DNA from: Haloferax denitrificans ATCC 35960 | GTDB lineage: Archaea > Halobacteriota > Halobacteria > Halobacteriales > Haloferacaceae | Direction of reading: 5' to 3' | NCBI RefSeq assembly: GCF_000337795.1 | Contig: NZ_AOLP01000009.1 | Span: forward strand, 186,001 to 250,000 | DNA length: 64,000 nt | Part shown: one piece after another, positions 1-8,297 of the stretch | Layout: every line of letters begins with the position of its first letter | Numbering within the stretch: the stretch's first letter is position 1 | Translations under genes and position numbers: made by a program | Notes under the pieces: model-generated | Seen by the model: the letters and a program-made list of their open reading frames with translations, nothing else | The model's database searches: none | Told to the model about the DNA's origin: nothing

Positions 1-50
1 CGCGGGTCGAGCGGCCGTCCGAGAGTCGGCCGGCTCACCCGCCCGCCGTC

Positions 51-1034
51 TCAGTCGAGTTGCCGCGCGACGCGCTCTGCGAAGTACGTGATGATGAGGT
101 CCGCCCCGGCGCGCTTCATCGACAGGAGCGACTCGCGGGCGACCGCGTCGAGGTCCAGCCAGCCCTTCTCGGCGGCGGCGTGGAGCATCGCGTACTCGCC
201 GGAGACGTTGTAGGCGGCGACCGGGTGGTCGTAGCCCTCGCGGATGGCGCGGACGATGTCGAGATACGGCAGGCCCGGCTTGACCATCAGCACGTCCGCG
301 CCCTGTTCGACGTCCAGAGCGACTTCGCGAAGCGCCTCGCGGGCGTTCGCCGGGTCCATCTGGTAGTGACGTCGGTCGCCGAACGCCGGCGCGCCGTCGG
401 CCGCGTCGCGGAAGGGACCGTAGAAGGCGCTCTCGTACTTCGCGGCGTAGGACATGATTGGTATCTCGTCGTGGCCGGCGTCGTCGAGCGCGGCGCGAAT
501 CGCGCCGACCATCCCGTCCATCGAGGCCGAGGGGGCGACCATGTCCGCGCCCGCCTCGGCGTGGGAGACGGCCGTCTCCGCGAGCAGGTCGAGGGTCGGC
601 CCGTTTTCGACCGTCAGCGTCGGGTCGTCCTCGGCGTGGTCCTCCAGCACGCCGCAGTGGCCGTGGTCGGTGTACTCGCAGAGACACACGTCGGTGATGA
701 CGTAGGCGTCCGTCTCGGCGTTGATGGCGCGGACGGCCTCCTGTACGACCCCGTTTCGCGCGTACGCGCGAGACCCCTCGGGGTCCTTCGACTCGGGGAT
801 GCCGAAGACGATGACGGCCTCGACGCCGGCCTCGCGCACCTCGGCGACGCGGTCGGCCGCCTCGGCGACGGGCACGCGCTCGTGGCCCGGCATGGACTCG
901 ATGGGGACGCGCTCGTCGGTCGTCGCGTCGACGAAGACGGGCGCGACGAGGTCGGTCGCGTCGAGCGTCGTCTCCGAGACGAGCGGGCGAATCCCGTCGG
1001 TTCGAAGCCTGCGGGGGCGGTCGGTGAACTCCAT
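51..1034 (-). CDS. hemB: Porphobilinogen synthase (delta-aminolevulinate dehydratase)
   Basis: This enzyme condenses two 5-aminolevulinate molecules into porphobilinogen, the first shared step of tetrapyrrole (haem, cobalamin) synthesis in the cytoplasm. The 327-residue length is normal for the family. A cysteine cluster (DVCLCEYTDHGHCG, about residues 115-128) matches the zinc-binding site, and the two active-site lysines lie in SYAAKYESAFYG and MVKPGLPYLD; the second is the Schiff-base lysine. The start at MEFTDRPRR agrees with family N-termini. No other haem gene lies in the window; the downstream neighbour is outside it. Confidence 0.97.
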   Translation of the reverse strand: MEFTDRPRRLRTDGIRPLVSETTLDATDLVAPVFVDATTDERVPIESMPGHERVPVAEAADRVAEVREAGVEAVIVFGIPESKDPEGSRAYARNGVVQEAVRAINAETDAYVITDVCLCEYTDHGHCGVLEDHAEDDPTLTVENGPTLDLLAETAVSHAEAGADMVAPSASMDGMVGAIRAALDDAGHDEIPIMSYAAKYESAFYGPFRDAADGAPAFGDRRHYQMDPANAREALREVALDVEQGADVLMVKPGLPYLDIVRAIREGYDHPVAAYNVSGEYAMLHAAAEKGWLDLDAVARESLLSMKRAGADLIITYFAERVARQLD

Positions 1035-1137
1035 ACGCGGGGTTCGGTCGGCGGCGGCAAAATGCCGTCGCTCCCGTCGGTTCGCGCCGCGTTATCCAAA
1101 CCATAATGAACACGATGCCGCTCGAAACACACAGGAC

Positions 1138-1650
1138 ATGAGTGCCTTCACCGCCCAACTCCCCCACTTCCTCCGGGACCTCCTCGCGTCGGACCTCGCC
1201 CTCGTCGCCCTCTTTTTCGTGTTCGTGCTGGAGGGCGCGATGCTCCTCTACGTCGCGCCGAGCGAACTCCTCGTCCCCGGGGCGCTGGCGCTGGTCGGCG
1301 ACCGGCTGTTGCTCCCGATTCTCGGCGTCGCCGTGCTCGGCGCGACCGTCGGGCAGGTCGCGCTGTTCCTCGTCGCCAAGCGGGGCGGCCGCGAGTACCT
1401 CCTGTCGCGGTCGTGGTTCCGCGTCAGCGAAGACTCTCTCGACCGGTTCGACGGCTGGTTCGACCGCTGGGGCCCCGTCGTCGTTCCGCTGAGCAACGCG
1501 ATGCTGTTCACGCGCGGGATGCTCACCGTGCCGGCCGGGCTGTCCGGGATGTCGGCGAAGCGGTTCGTCGCGCTCTCGGCGCTCGGGACCGTCGCGTTCG
1601 AGAGCGCGCTCGCGGCGCTGTACGTGTTCGGTGGTCAGGTACTCGCGTGA
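1138..1650 (+). CDS. DedA/SNARE-associated family membrane protein
   Basis: A 170-residue integral membrane protein of the DedA superfamily (VTT domain). Bacterial members take part in lipid flippase activity and envelope homeostasis; the archaeal role is untested. The re-entrant region shows the acidic and proline residues typical of the family (FVLEGAMLLYVAPSELLVPG), and a later LFTRGMLTVPAGLSGM segment matches the conserved arginine/proline/glycine motif before the last helix. The open frame extends upstream, but the ATG at 1138 gives the normal N-terminus; the extension only reads antisense through hemB. hemB lies divergently about 100 bp away. Confidence 0.85.
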   Translation: MSAFTAQLPHFLRDLLASDLALVALFFVFVLEGAMLLYVAPSELLVPGALALVGDRLLLPILGVAVLGATVGQVALFLVAKRGGREYLLSRSWFRVSEDSLDRFDGWFDRWGPVVVPLSNAMLFTRGMLTVPAGLSGMSAKRFVALSALGTVAFESALAALYVFGGQVLA

Positions 1651-1730
1651 GCGGACGCGGGGCCGCGCGGGGCGACCCGGCGCGGCGACGGTAGGCAGGC
1701 GCTAGTGGAGGGACTGCCGTGGAGCGGCCG

Positions 1731-1895
1731 TCACTTTGTTCGGTTAATATCGAGTTTTTCCTTCAGGGCGGCGAGTTCCTCGGATTCGGCGAGTTCCTCG
1801 ACCCGCTTGCGGAAGTGTCGCTCGCAGAGGCCGACCTTAATGTGGTCTTTCTCGGCGGCGTATGCGGCCTCACGGTCGCAGTAGTGACACTGCAT
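1731..1895 (-). CDS. Small zinc-finger protein, DUF6757-like (54 aa)
   Basis: A 54-residue protein beginning MQCHYCDREAAYAAEKD and continuing with GLCERHF. The CxxC...CxxH spacing can hold one zinc ion, and the C-terminal half is a charged helix (RKRVEELAESEELAALKEKL). The length and cysteine pattern match a haloarchaeal family I recall as DUF6757. The function is unknown; a nucleic-acid or protein adaptor role would be a guess. It stands alone between the DedA gene and the PHP gene. Confidence 0.8.
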   Translation of the reverse strand: MQCHYCDREAAYAAEKDHIKVGLCERHFRKRVEELAESEELAALKEKLDINRTK

Positions 1896-1970
1896 ACCGC
1901 CCCTTCAGTTCCGATAGGATTTAACTCTACGCCCCACGGCACGTTCCGAGTTATTCACGGACTAACACGG

Positions 1971-2765
1971 TTAGAGACCGTCTACCGCCGCGGCGAACCG
2001 GGCGAAGTCGGTCTCGGGCGGCCCGGCGCGGCCGAGCGTCTCGTCGTGGGCGTCGCTCCCGCCCGTGGCGAGCAGGTCGTAGCGCTCGATGGCCTCGTCC
2101 ACGAGGTCGCAGTCGACCGCGAACCCGTAGGGGTAGTAACGTTCGACGGCGTCGAGGTCGGCGCAGAGTTCGAGCGCGCCGGCGGGGTCGCGGTAGCGAA
2201 ACGGGTGTGCGAGGCCGACCACGTCGCAGGCGTCCCGCAGGGCCGCAACGCCGTCGTCGAACGTCGGGAGTTCGCGCGCGACGTAGCAGGGGCCGTCCGC
2301 GCCGATGAGTTCGTCGAACGCGCCCTGGTAGTCGTAGGGTGCCTCGCTGGCGTCGACGGCGCGGGCGACGTGGGGTCGGCCGACCCCGTCGTGGATGTCG
2401 ATGTCGAGGTCGACCCCGGTTTCCGCTTCGACCGCCGCGACGATTTCCCGCGCCCGTTCGACGCGGTTGCGCTGGAGGCGTTCGACCGTCTCGACGAGGG
2501 CGGGCCGCTCCCTGAGGCCGTAGCCGAGGAGGTCGACCCGGCGGTCGCCGGCGTCGACGCGCAGTTCGATGCCGCGGACGACTGTCACGCCGTCGCGTTC
2601 GACCACCGGCGCGTCGAGGTCCGGGTGATAGCGGTCGTGGTCCGTCACGGCCACCACGTCCACCCCGCCCGCGCGGGCGGCGTCGGGGAGCGCGTCGACG
2701 GTGAGCCGGCCGTCCGAGGCGGTCGTGTGGAGATGGAGGTCCGCGACCGGCGGGCTGTCGTCCAT
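1971..2765 (-). CDS. PHP-domain phosphoesterase
   Basis: A 264-residue metal-dependent phosphoesterase of the PHP superfamily. Metal ligands are visible in order: ADLHLHTTASDG (HxH near residue 10), AVTDHD, GIELRVD, a later HPF histidine, and GGSDAHD near the C-terminus. Relatives include histidinol phosphatase, 5'-nucleotidase and nucleic-acid phosphoesterases (RNase AM/TrpH type); the N-terminal pattern resembles the TrpH group most, but the substrate cannot be read from sequence. The ATG at 2765 is chosen because the HxH motif follows immediately; the frame continues to 2843 without recognisable sequence. Confidence 0.85.
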   Translation of the reverse strand: MDDSPPVADLHLHTTASDGRLTVDALPDAARAGGVDVVAVTDHDRYHPDLDAPVVERDGVTVVRGIELRVDAGDRRVDLLGYGLRERPALVETVERLQRNRVERAREIVAAVEAETGVDLDIDIHDGVGRPHVARAVDASEAPYDYQGAFDELIGADGPCYVARELPTFDDGVAALRDACDVVGLAHPFRYRDPAGALELCADLDAVERYYPYGFAVDCDLVDEAIERYDLLATGGSDAHDETLGRAGPPETDFARFAAAVDGL

Positions 2766-2897
2766 GCATCGTGGTCGGAGCGAGGGGGAGACAAACGTTG
2801 CGCCCCGAACGTCATTAAGGTCCATTAAGGACTCCAATGCCACTAATCAAATACATGGAAAATCATTAAGGATGTGGGCGGCTCAGCTGTGGGTGTA

Positions 2898-3182
2898 ATG
2901 CGCCTGAACGGACTCGGCGACGCCATCGATCGCCACGAATACCCGATTAGCTCGACCGACTTCGCCCAGCGGTACGGCGACAAAGTAATCGAGCTACAGA
3001 ACGGCCAGGAGACCGTCGCACAGATTCTGGCCCGTCTCGGCGACGAGACGTACACGTGCCCGCAGGACGTGCGGGACGCCCTCTTCACCGGCGTCGGCCA
3101 CGAGGCAATCGGTCGCCGCTACTACAGCGACCGCGACCCGTCCCCGCTCGGTGAGAACGGACCAGAGATGGTCTCGTTCTGA
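2898..3182 (+). CDS. DUF5789-family haloarchaeal protein (94 aa)
   Basis: A small soluble protein starting MRLNGLGDAIDRHEYPISS and ending in a conserved tail (GVGHEAIGRRYYSDRD then PLGENGPEMVSF). This matches the haloarchaeal DUF5789 family in length and motifs. The function is unknown. The gene is monocistronic, with the divergent PHP gene about 130 bp upstream. The ATG at 2898 gives the family N-terminus; an upstream in-frame start at 2874 would add eight residues that are not conserved. Confidence 0.85.
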   Translation: MRLNGLGDAIDRHEYPISSTDFAQRYGDKVIELQNGQETVAQILARLGDETYTCPQDVRDALFTGVGHEAIGRRYYSDRDPSPLGENGPEMVSF

Positions 3183-3334
3183 GAGACGGCTCGTCTCGCT
3201 CCGATTTTTCTTTCCGACCGCGACTCCCGAGCCGTCGGCTCGGCGTCTCGCTCGTTAGTTCGCTGATTCGCTGATTCGCCCGTCTCCCGCCGTTTACGGG
3301 CGGAAGCGGACGACAGCCGAATAGAGCGACCCCG

Positions 3335-4342
3335 TCAGTCAGAGAGCCACGGCAGGTCCACCGGGACCGACCCCTTCGAGTAGCCTTCGACCTCGCCCGA
3401 CGGCCGGAGGCGGAAGACGACGGCCGGTCGGTGCCGAACGTCGGGCTGTTCGCCCATGATGGCGGCCCAGTCGTCGTCGGGGAACGACGAACAGTCGACG
3501 AACAGCGTCACGCCGCCGCCGTGTTCGGCGAGTTGGCCCTCGCCGTTGGTCTTGGTCTGTGCCGTGTCCCGAATCGCGGCGATTGGGTTGCTCACGGAGC
3601 GTCGGTTCGGCGGGAGCGGGCGCGTCACCTCGATGAGCGCGCCGCCAGCGGGGGTGTTCTCCGCGCGGAAGTCGATGGAGTGGCCGGTCGTCACGGCGAT
3701 TTCGGGCGTGATGTCGTAGCCCGCCTCGTTGAGCAGGTACGCCACGTCGAACTCGCCCATCGCGGCGGCCATCCGTATCGGGTCGAAGTACTCCGAGGTG
3801 CCGAGCTTTCCGGCCATGACCTCGCGGTACTCGTCGAGGACGCCCGTGGCGAAGAACGACTCGTAGAACGCAAGCGCCTCCTCGCGGGTCGCGTCGGGGA
3901 AGCCCGCGGCGTGGTCGCGGAAGAACTCGCGGGTCGTCTCGCGGCCGTCCTTCGAGAGGAACACGGGGAGGAAGAACCACGAGAGATGCGGATAGGGCTT
4001 CAGCCATGGCGACTGGTCGAACAGCTCGGCGATGAGTTCGCGCTGGGCCCACCGGGAGACTTCGAAGGGAGCCTCGGCGAAGCCCTCCTTGTCGGTCCGC
4101 CACAGCGAACTCGGCGTCTCGGTGTTGCCTATCCAGTAGGCGTGGTCGTCGGTCCACGCGAACAGCGCGGTGTCGCCGTTGTCCATGTCGAACCGTCGGG
4201 CCTCGTAGCCGTCGGGCGGTGCGTACCACGGCGCACCCATCTCGGCACCGAGATTGGCGTCGAGCGGCTGGAAGACGTCGCGGGTGATGCGCGACTCGTC
4301 CCAACGTCCGGGGGCGTAACGAAAGCGAAGCGGGCGTGCCAC
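3335..4342 (-). CDS. DUF5784-family protein
   Basis: A 335-residue soluble protein specific to haloarchaea. It has a conserved core (SWFFLPVFLSKDGRETTREF) and a C-terminal region with GHSIDFRAENT, EVTRP and FVDCSSF segments that looks like an alpha/beta fold, perhaps nuclease-like, though I cannot place catalytic residues with confidence. I chose the GTG at 4342 (VARPLRFRYAPGRWDE) because homologues begin MARPLRFRY; the open frame upstream to 4525 reads back across the divergent promoter region. The function is unknown. Confidence 0.8.
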   Translation of the reverse strand: MARPLRFRYAPGRWDESRITRDVFQPLDANLGAEMGAPWYAPPDGYEARRFDMDNGDTALFAWTDDHAYWIGNTETPSSLWRTDKEGFAEAPFEVSRWAQRELIAELFDQSPWLKPYPHLSWFFLPVFLSKDGRETTREFFRDHAAGFPDATREEALAFYESFFATGVLDEYREVMAGKLGTSEYFDPIRMAAAMGEFDVAYLLNEAGYDITPEIAVTTGHSIDFRAENTPAGGALIEVTRPLPPNRRSVSNPIAAIRDTAQTKTNGEGQLAEHGGGVTLFVDCSSFPDDDWAAIMGEQPDVRHRPAVVFRLRPSGEVEGYSKGSVPVDLPWLSD

Positions 4343-4509
4343 ACACGGTGTAGTTCGGCGATTGCTTTTACCCTTTCCCGCCGCGGCTCCAGATTTCGGT
4401 TCCATCCACCCCGTCTCCGGGTTCGGGTCGCCCGGACCGCCACGAATATCACGATTGTGAATGTCTCCGATAGCTATATGTGCCAAAGCCACACATGGTA
4501 AGTCGAACC

Positions 4510-4686
4510 ATGTCAATGGGGGCATACGACGAAGCCGAACACGAACGCCGCGAGCGGATGACGAGTCAGGTCGAACCCGGGACCGACGACGACCGGAAGA
4601 CCTACCGCGGCAGTGTCGAGTACGACTCCGGCGACTCGACCGACGCGCTACTCGAACAGTTCAAGCGGATGAAGTCCGACGACTGA
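4510..4686 (+). CDS. DUF5786-family small acidic protein (58 aa)
   Basis: A 58-residue, very hydrophilic protein starting MSMGAYDEAEHERRE, with a conserved middle (YRGSVEYDSGDSTDALLEQF) and KSDD end. It matches the haloarchaeal DUF5786 family. It is probably partly disordered; the function is unknown. It is divergent from the DUF5784 gene, so the two share a promoter region of about 170 bp. An in-frame start at 4480 exists, but the ATG at 4510 gives the family N-terminus. Confidence 0.75.
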   Translation: MSMGAYDEAEHERRERMTSQVEPGTDDDRKTYRGSVEYDSGDSTDALLEQFKRMKSDD

Positions 4687-4716
4687 CCGTTCCCTCGCGT
4701 CCTGTTCCTGCGTCCC

Positions 4717-5412
4717 TCACGTCCTCGTCAGCGCCGCCGCCGTCACCGAGACGACGGTCACGGCGACGACGTGCCCGCCGACCGCGAGCAACAACACCGG
4801 CTGGTCCGCGACGAACGGGAGCAACAGCACCTGCGCGACCGCGAACCCGACGTTCAGCAGGTTCACTCGCCTGACCGTCTTCGCGGTCGGGCCGTCGAAC
4901 CGATAGCGGACGGCTCCCCAGAGACCGACGACGGCCGCCCACCACGACGTGCCGATTCGGTAACAGAGGTCCCAGAGGACGAGCAGTGTCAGGTAGACCA
5001 CCACGACCGGCGGCTCGGGGCCGAACAGCGTCGTCATGAGCGGCGTTCCCGGCTGTCGGGGGTCGAAGACGAACAGGTGCGTCACGAGCGCGACGAACGC
5101 GAGCACGCCGAGCACGACTTCGATGCTCGACCCGAAAAGCAGGCGGCGGTAGGGCGCGGGCACCCTCGCGGCGCGGGTCCACTCGCCCATGCGGAGCATC
5201 ACGACGCTCCCCGCGGCCGCGACGACGATAGCCGCGGTGCCCGCGACCGCCGCGGCCCACAGGTCGTACACCCACGCGAACACGAGCACCGCGACCTCGA
5301 AGACGGCGATTTGGAGGGCGATAGCGCCCGCCTCGCCGATGTTCACGCCCGGGAGCGCGCCGACGATGCTCTCGTACACCCACGTCTCGCCGTACTCCGG
5401 GGCGTCGTTCAT
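4717..5412 (-). CDS. Polytopic membrane protein (haloarchaeal, DUF7530-like)
   Basis: A 231-residue membrane protein with about six hydrophobic segments (for example around residues 28-45, 50-72, 98-118, 130-150, 180-200 and 205-228). I recognise no enzymatic motif. Aromatic- and proline-rich loops (FDPRQPGTPLMTTLFGPEP) and the WVYESIVGALPG N-terminus look conserved in haloarchaea; I associate it, without certainty, with the DUF7530 family. The function is unknown. It converges with the DUF5786 gene 30 bp away. Confidence 0.7.
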   Translation of the reverse strand: MNDAPEYGETWVYESIVGALPGVNIGEAGAIALQIAVFEVAVLVFAWVYDLWAAAVAGTAAIVVAAAGSVVMLRMGEWTRAARVPAPYRRLLFGSSIEVVLGVLAFVALVTHLFVFDPRQPGTPLMTTLFGPEPPVVVVYLTLLVLWDLCYRIGTSWWAAVVGLWGAVRYRFDGPTAKTVRRVNLLNVGFAVAQVLLLPFVADQPVLLLAVGGHVVAVTVVSVTAAALTRT

Positions 5413-5497
5413 ACCCCGCTCCTACGGCCCCGCGGTATATCAATCGCCGCCGCGCCGGGGGCGTTCGGGACGCGCGGGCGGGCGGTTCGCGTCCCGC

Positions 5498-6430
5498 TCA
5501 CGTCGGGGTCGTCGGCTCCGGTTCCGCGGCGTTCTCCCGCGTTCCGCGCTCCTCGCGGAGCGCCCGCTCGACCGCGGCGTCGAACGTCGTCTCCTCTACC
5601 TCGACGATGTCGCGGATGCGGTCGTCGCCGACGACGACGGGGTTTTTCAGCCCCTCGATGAGCGGTCGGGCGACGCCCGTGTCCACGTCGGTCACGAGGC
5701 CGATCCAGTACGACGAGAGCCGCGGCGTCAACACGGGCACGGGGACGATTCGGGGCGCGTGACCCAACTGCGCGCCGACGCGCTGGAGCATCTCCCGGTA
5801 GGTGAACACGTCCGGGCCGCCGATTTCGTAGGTCTCGCCCGCCGTCTCGGGGTGGTCGAGGACGCCCGCGAGGTAGGCGACCACGTCCGCGATGGCGATG
5901 GGCTGACACCGCGTCTCGACCCACTGCGGCGTCACCATGACCGGGAGGCGCGTGGCGAGCTGGCGGACCATCTCGAAGCTCGCGCTCCCCGCGCCGACGA
6001 TGATGGCCGCCCGGAGCGTCGTCAGTTCGGGCGCGCCCGACGCGAGGATGTGTTCGACCTCGCGGCGCGACCGCAGGTGCGCCGAGAGCCGGTCTCGGTC
6101 CTCGCCGAGGCCGCCGAGGTAGACGATTCGCCCGACGCCGGCTGACTCGGCGGCGTCGACGAAGTTGCGGGCGGCGAGGCGGTCGCGCGCCTCGAAGTCG
6201 CCGCCGGCGTGCATCGAGTGGATGAGGTAGTACGCCGCGTCGACGCCCGCCATCGCGGGGGCGAGCGTCGCCGGCTCGAAGATGTCGCCTTCGACCACGT
6301 CCGCGCCGGGCGGACCGTCGTAGCTCGCCGCGTCGCGGACGAAGACGACCACGTCGTGGCCGGCGTCGAGGAGGAGGGGCACGAGGTGCCGGCCGACGAA
6401 CCCGGTCGCCCCGGTCACGAGAACTCTCAT
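5498..6430 (-). CDS. NAD(P)-binding atypical SDR / NAD-dependent epimerase-like protein
   Basis: A 310-residue Rossmann-fold protein. The N-terminus MRVLVTGATGFVGRHLVP carries the TGxxGxxG cofactor-binding motif. The catalytic-tyrosine region is replaced by IVYLGGLGED, as in the atypical SDRs related to the NDUFA9 accessory subunit of complex I and to COG0702 proteins. Downstream elements (IAIADVVAYLAGVLDHPETAGETYEIGGPDVFTY, abbreviated in its homologues as the PxxxxDVA and GGP motifs) are typical of that group. It may be a reductase or a structural, NADP-sensing protein. The 3' end lies 85 bp from the upstream end of the membrane-protein gene on the same strand. Confidence 0.8.
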   Translation of the reverse strand: MRVLVTGATGFVGRHLVPLLLDAGHDVVVFVRDAASYDGPPGADVVEGDIFEPATLAPAMAGVDAAYYLIHSMHAGGDFEARDRLAARNFVDAAESAGVGRIVYLGGLGEDRDRLSAHLRSRREVEHILASGAPELTTLRAAIIVGAGSASFEMVRQLATRLPVMVTPQWVETRCQPIAIADVVAYLAGVLDHPETAGETYEIGGPDVFTYREMLQRVGAQLGHAPRIVPVPVLTPRLSSYWIGLVTDVDTGVARPLIEGLKNPVVVGDDRIRDIVEVEETTFDAAVERALREERGTRENAAEPEPTTPT

Positions 6431-6541
6431 GATACACGGTAGCGTCGCTCACGATGTTAACGTGTCGCCCGTCAGACCCGCCGGCAACTTCCCGGTCCCT
6501 GCCGGTCACCCGCCGCCTCCTCTCCCCCCGCCATCCGCGGC

Positions 6542-7426
6542 TTAGTCGCCGCCGCGAACCGCGTCCCACCCGGGCGTCTCCGGCGCGCCGCGAGCGACTT
6601 CGACCTCGTCGGGGTCGGGCGCGTCGGCGGCCGCGCTCCCGAGGCGACCGGCGACCGCGTCCCACGCGGCGACGGTCTCGCCCGCCCACGACTCGCTTTC
6701 GAGCGTCTTCGCACGCGCCCGCGAGGCGCGCTCCTCGTCCACCTCGGTCGAACCGGGGTGCGACCCGACCGCGACGCCGACGAACTCCGCGCGGTCCTCG
6801 GGCGTCAGCTCGCGCGTTTCGAGGTGTTCGACGGTCCCCACCAACCGCTCGGGCTCGGGGTGGACGAACAGTTTCGCGCCGAGGGCGTGGGGACCGAGGA
6901 GCAGGCCGTGGAGGTCGTCCGGGGCCGCGTCGTCCAGCAGGCGCTCGCCGCCGTGGTGTCGCTCGACGCGCTCGCACTCGGTCTCCTGTTCGAGGACGAG
7001 GTTGTGACCGGGGTACTCGGCGCACTCGTCGGGGTAGAACTCGGTGTCGTGGATGCGGCACTGGAGGGTCTCGGGGTCGAGAAACGCGCAGGCGCGGAGC
7101 CACGTCCGCTCCAGTCCGAACGGCGCGACGGGTTTCGGCGGCTTCCGCATCCCGACGAAGAACGCGGGCTTCCCGTCGATGGCCGCGAGTTCGACGCCGT
7201 CGATTTCGACGCCCTCGCCCGGTGGGGCTTCCCACAGCCGCGGGGTGAGGGCGTCGCCGAGTCCCGCCGCCACGAAGTCACGAATCTCGTCGCGGGTCAG
7301 CGGGACGAGGTTGTACGTGTCGTCGAGCGGCGCGCGCGGCCCGCGGCGCTCGTGGTCGAGCGCGACCGGCGCGACCGGCCGCCAGTCGATACAACACCCC
7401 GCACAGCCTTCGCAGTCGACGCGCAT
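6542..7426 (-). CDS. YkgJ-family cysteine-cluster protein
   Basis: A 294-residue protein whose N-terminus has four closely spaced cysteines (MRVDCEGCAGCCIDW), followed by CAFLDPETLQCRIHDT and FYPDECAEYPG. This is the YkgJ/CxxCxxCC pattern, thought to bind zinc or an Fe-S cluster; the precise function is not known. The remaining C-terminal half is hydrophilic and specific to halophiles. The ATG at 7426 puts the cysteine cluster at the very start, as in homologues; the frame is open further upstream to 7783 but overlaps the divergent small gene. Confidence 0.85.
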   Translation of the reverse strand: MRVDCEGCAGCCIDWRPVAPVALDHERRGPRAPLDDTYNLVPLTRDEIRDFVAAGLGDALTPRLWEAPPGEGVEIDGVELAAIDGKPAFFVGMRKPPKPVAPFGLERTWLRACAFLDPETLQCRIHDTEFYPDECAEYPGHNLVLEQETECERVERHHGGERLLDDAAPDDLHGLLLGPHALGAKLFVHPEPERLVGTVEHLETRELTPEDRAEFVGVAVGSHPGSTEVDEERASRARAKTLESESWAGETVAAWDAVAGRLGSAAADAPDPDEVEVARGAPETPGWDAVRGGD

Positions 7427-7543
7427 GCCACGAAAGTTATACGCCAGCCGACAAGAAGCTCCCGGCGGCCCGGCGACGCCGGTCGATTCCGGCCCCGGCG
7501 ACGCGGCGGGGCGCTTTTGCCGCCTCGGGCCTTCGGTTCTCTC

Positions 7544-7747
7544 ATGACCTCCGAACCGTGCGACGCCTGCGGGAAGGGCGTCCGCATCGCCGGCGGCATC
7601 GGCGACCTCTGGAACTTCCCCACGTCCTCGTCCGGCGGGATGACGCTGGAACTCGTCGACGGCTCCGAGCACTTCCTCTGTTTCGACTGCATGGAGCGAC
7701 TGCCGGGCGACCGCGAACCGACGGCCGAGGACGTGGCGGCGCTCTAA
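7544..7747 (+). CDS. Small zinc-ribbon-like protein (67 aa)
   Basis: A 67-residue protein beginning MTSEPCDACGKGVRIAGG and continuing to HFLCFDCMERLPGDREPTAE. The two CxxC pairs about 40 residues apart suit a zinc ribbon. I believe it belongs to a haloarchaea-wide family of unknown function (DUF7561-like). It is divergent from the YkgJ gene, 117 bp away. The ATG at 7544 is chosen because the cysteine pair follows directly. Confidence 0.75.
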   Translation: MTSEPCDACGKGVRIAGGIGDLWNFPTSSSGGMTLELVDGSEHFLCFDCMERLPGDREPTAEDVAAL

Positions 7748-7876
7748 CGCCCGCTTCCGTCGAGCCCGCTTCGACTGCGACACAAGACAGAGGCGTCCGA
7801 ACCGAAAGCGGTCGTCGAGTTTCGTCTACCGCGATGTGATAAAGTATAACCCACAATCACGATTACTACCGTTTAA

Positions 7877-7898
7877 GCCGTAACCGAGAGGTTGCGGC
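7877..7898 (+). other. Strong hairpin with a GNRA (GAGA) tetraloop
   Basis: Positions 7877-7885 pair with 7890-7898 in nine consecutive base pairs (one G-U), closed by GAGA, a GNRA tetraloop. No T-run follows, so it does not look like a simple terminator. A TATA-like TTTAAG lies directly before it at 7872-7877. It sits 32 bp left of the inverted-repeat segment. It could be a structured RNA, a leader element or a transposon-end remnant. Confidence 0.5.
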
Positions 7899-7929
7899 GT
7901 CAAGACCCACCGCCGGACGAAGTTGGACG

Positions 7930-7954
7930 GACTCTCCCGTTAATCCTTAATCCA
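7930..7954 (+). repeat. Left 25-bp inverted repeat
   Basis: It begins GACTCTCCCGTTAATCC and is the exact reverse complement of 8298-8322. The match stops at once on the outer side (7929 versus 8323). On the inner side it continues only weakly, with one gap. Confidence 0.9.
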
Positions 7955-7977
7955 GTTAACGTTGGGAGCCCGCTCTG

Positions 7978-8184
7978 GTGGACTCTGAGCCGTGGGCAGA
8001 CTACGCGAAAATGTCCACAGAAAGTGGAGGAGGTATCCTCCGTCGGCGGTGGGCTACGCTGAGCAAGAAGTTCAGTTCCCTTTCAACGTGGGAGAAACTG
8101 AGCAGGGCACGCGAGGTCCTGAAGACGGCCTACTGGCTGTTGAAAGTCCTCATCGCCCTTAGTACCCTCGTGGTACTCCTGTAG
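7978..8184 (+). CDS. Small protein with a C-terminal membrane segment, inside the inverted-repeat segment
   Basis: A 68-residue ORF from a GTG, or 57 residues from the ATG at 8011 (MSTESGGGILRRRW). It has a basic, soluble N-terminal half (RRRWATLSKKFSS) and a single C-terminal hydrophobic helix (WLLKVLIALSTLVVLL) reaching the last residue. Small basic tail-anchored proteins of this sort include toxins, immunity peptides and phage holin-like proteins, but I recognise no family. It has fewer acidic residues than neighbouring genes, consistent with acquired DNA. It may not be expressed. Confidence 0.45.
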   Translation: MDSEPWADYAKMSTESGGGILRRRWATLSKKFSSLSTWEKLSRAREVLKTAYWLLKVLIALSTLVVLL

Positions 8185-8221
8185 AGGCGTAGTCCACTAC
8201 GAAGAATCGGCTCCAGAACAT

Positions 8222-8238
8222 AAGGGGGACATCCCCTT
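8222..8238 (+). terminator. Small GC hairpin after the 68-aa ORF
   Basis: AAGGGG (8222-8227) pairs with CCCCTT (8233-8238) around a 5-base loop, 38 bp after the ORF stop. There is no strong T-run, so termination is only a possibility. Confidence 0.3.
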
Positions 8239-8297
8239 TGGTCCCGATACCTCTCTGGAACCGTTACAATTATATTCGAAACTGGCGTAGCTGTACT

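Noticed and set aside
721-1137. Upstream extension of the DedA gene
   Set aside because: It reads antisense through hemB. The ATG at 1138 gives the normal DedA N-terminus.
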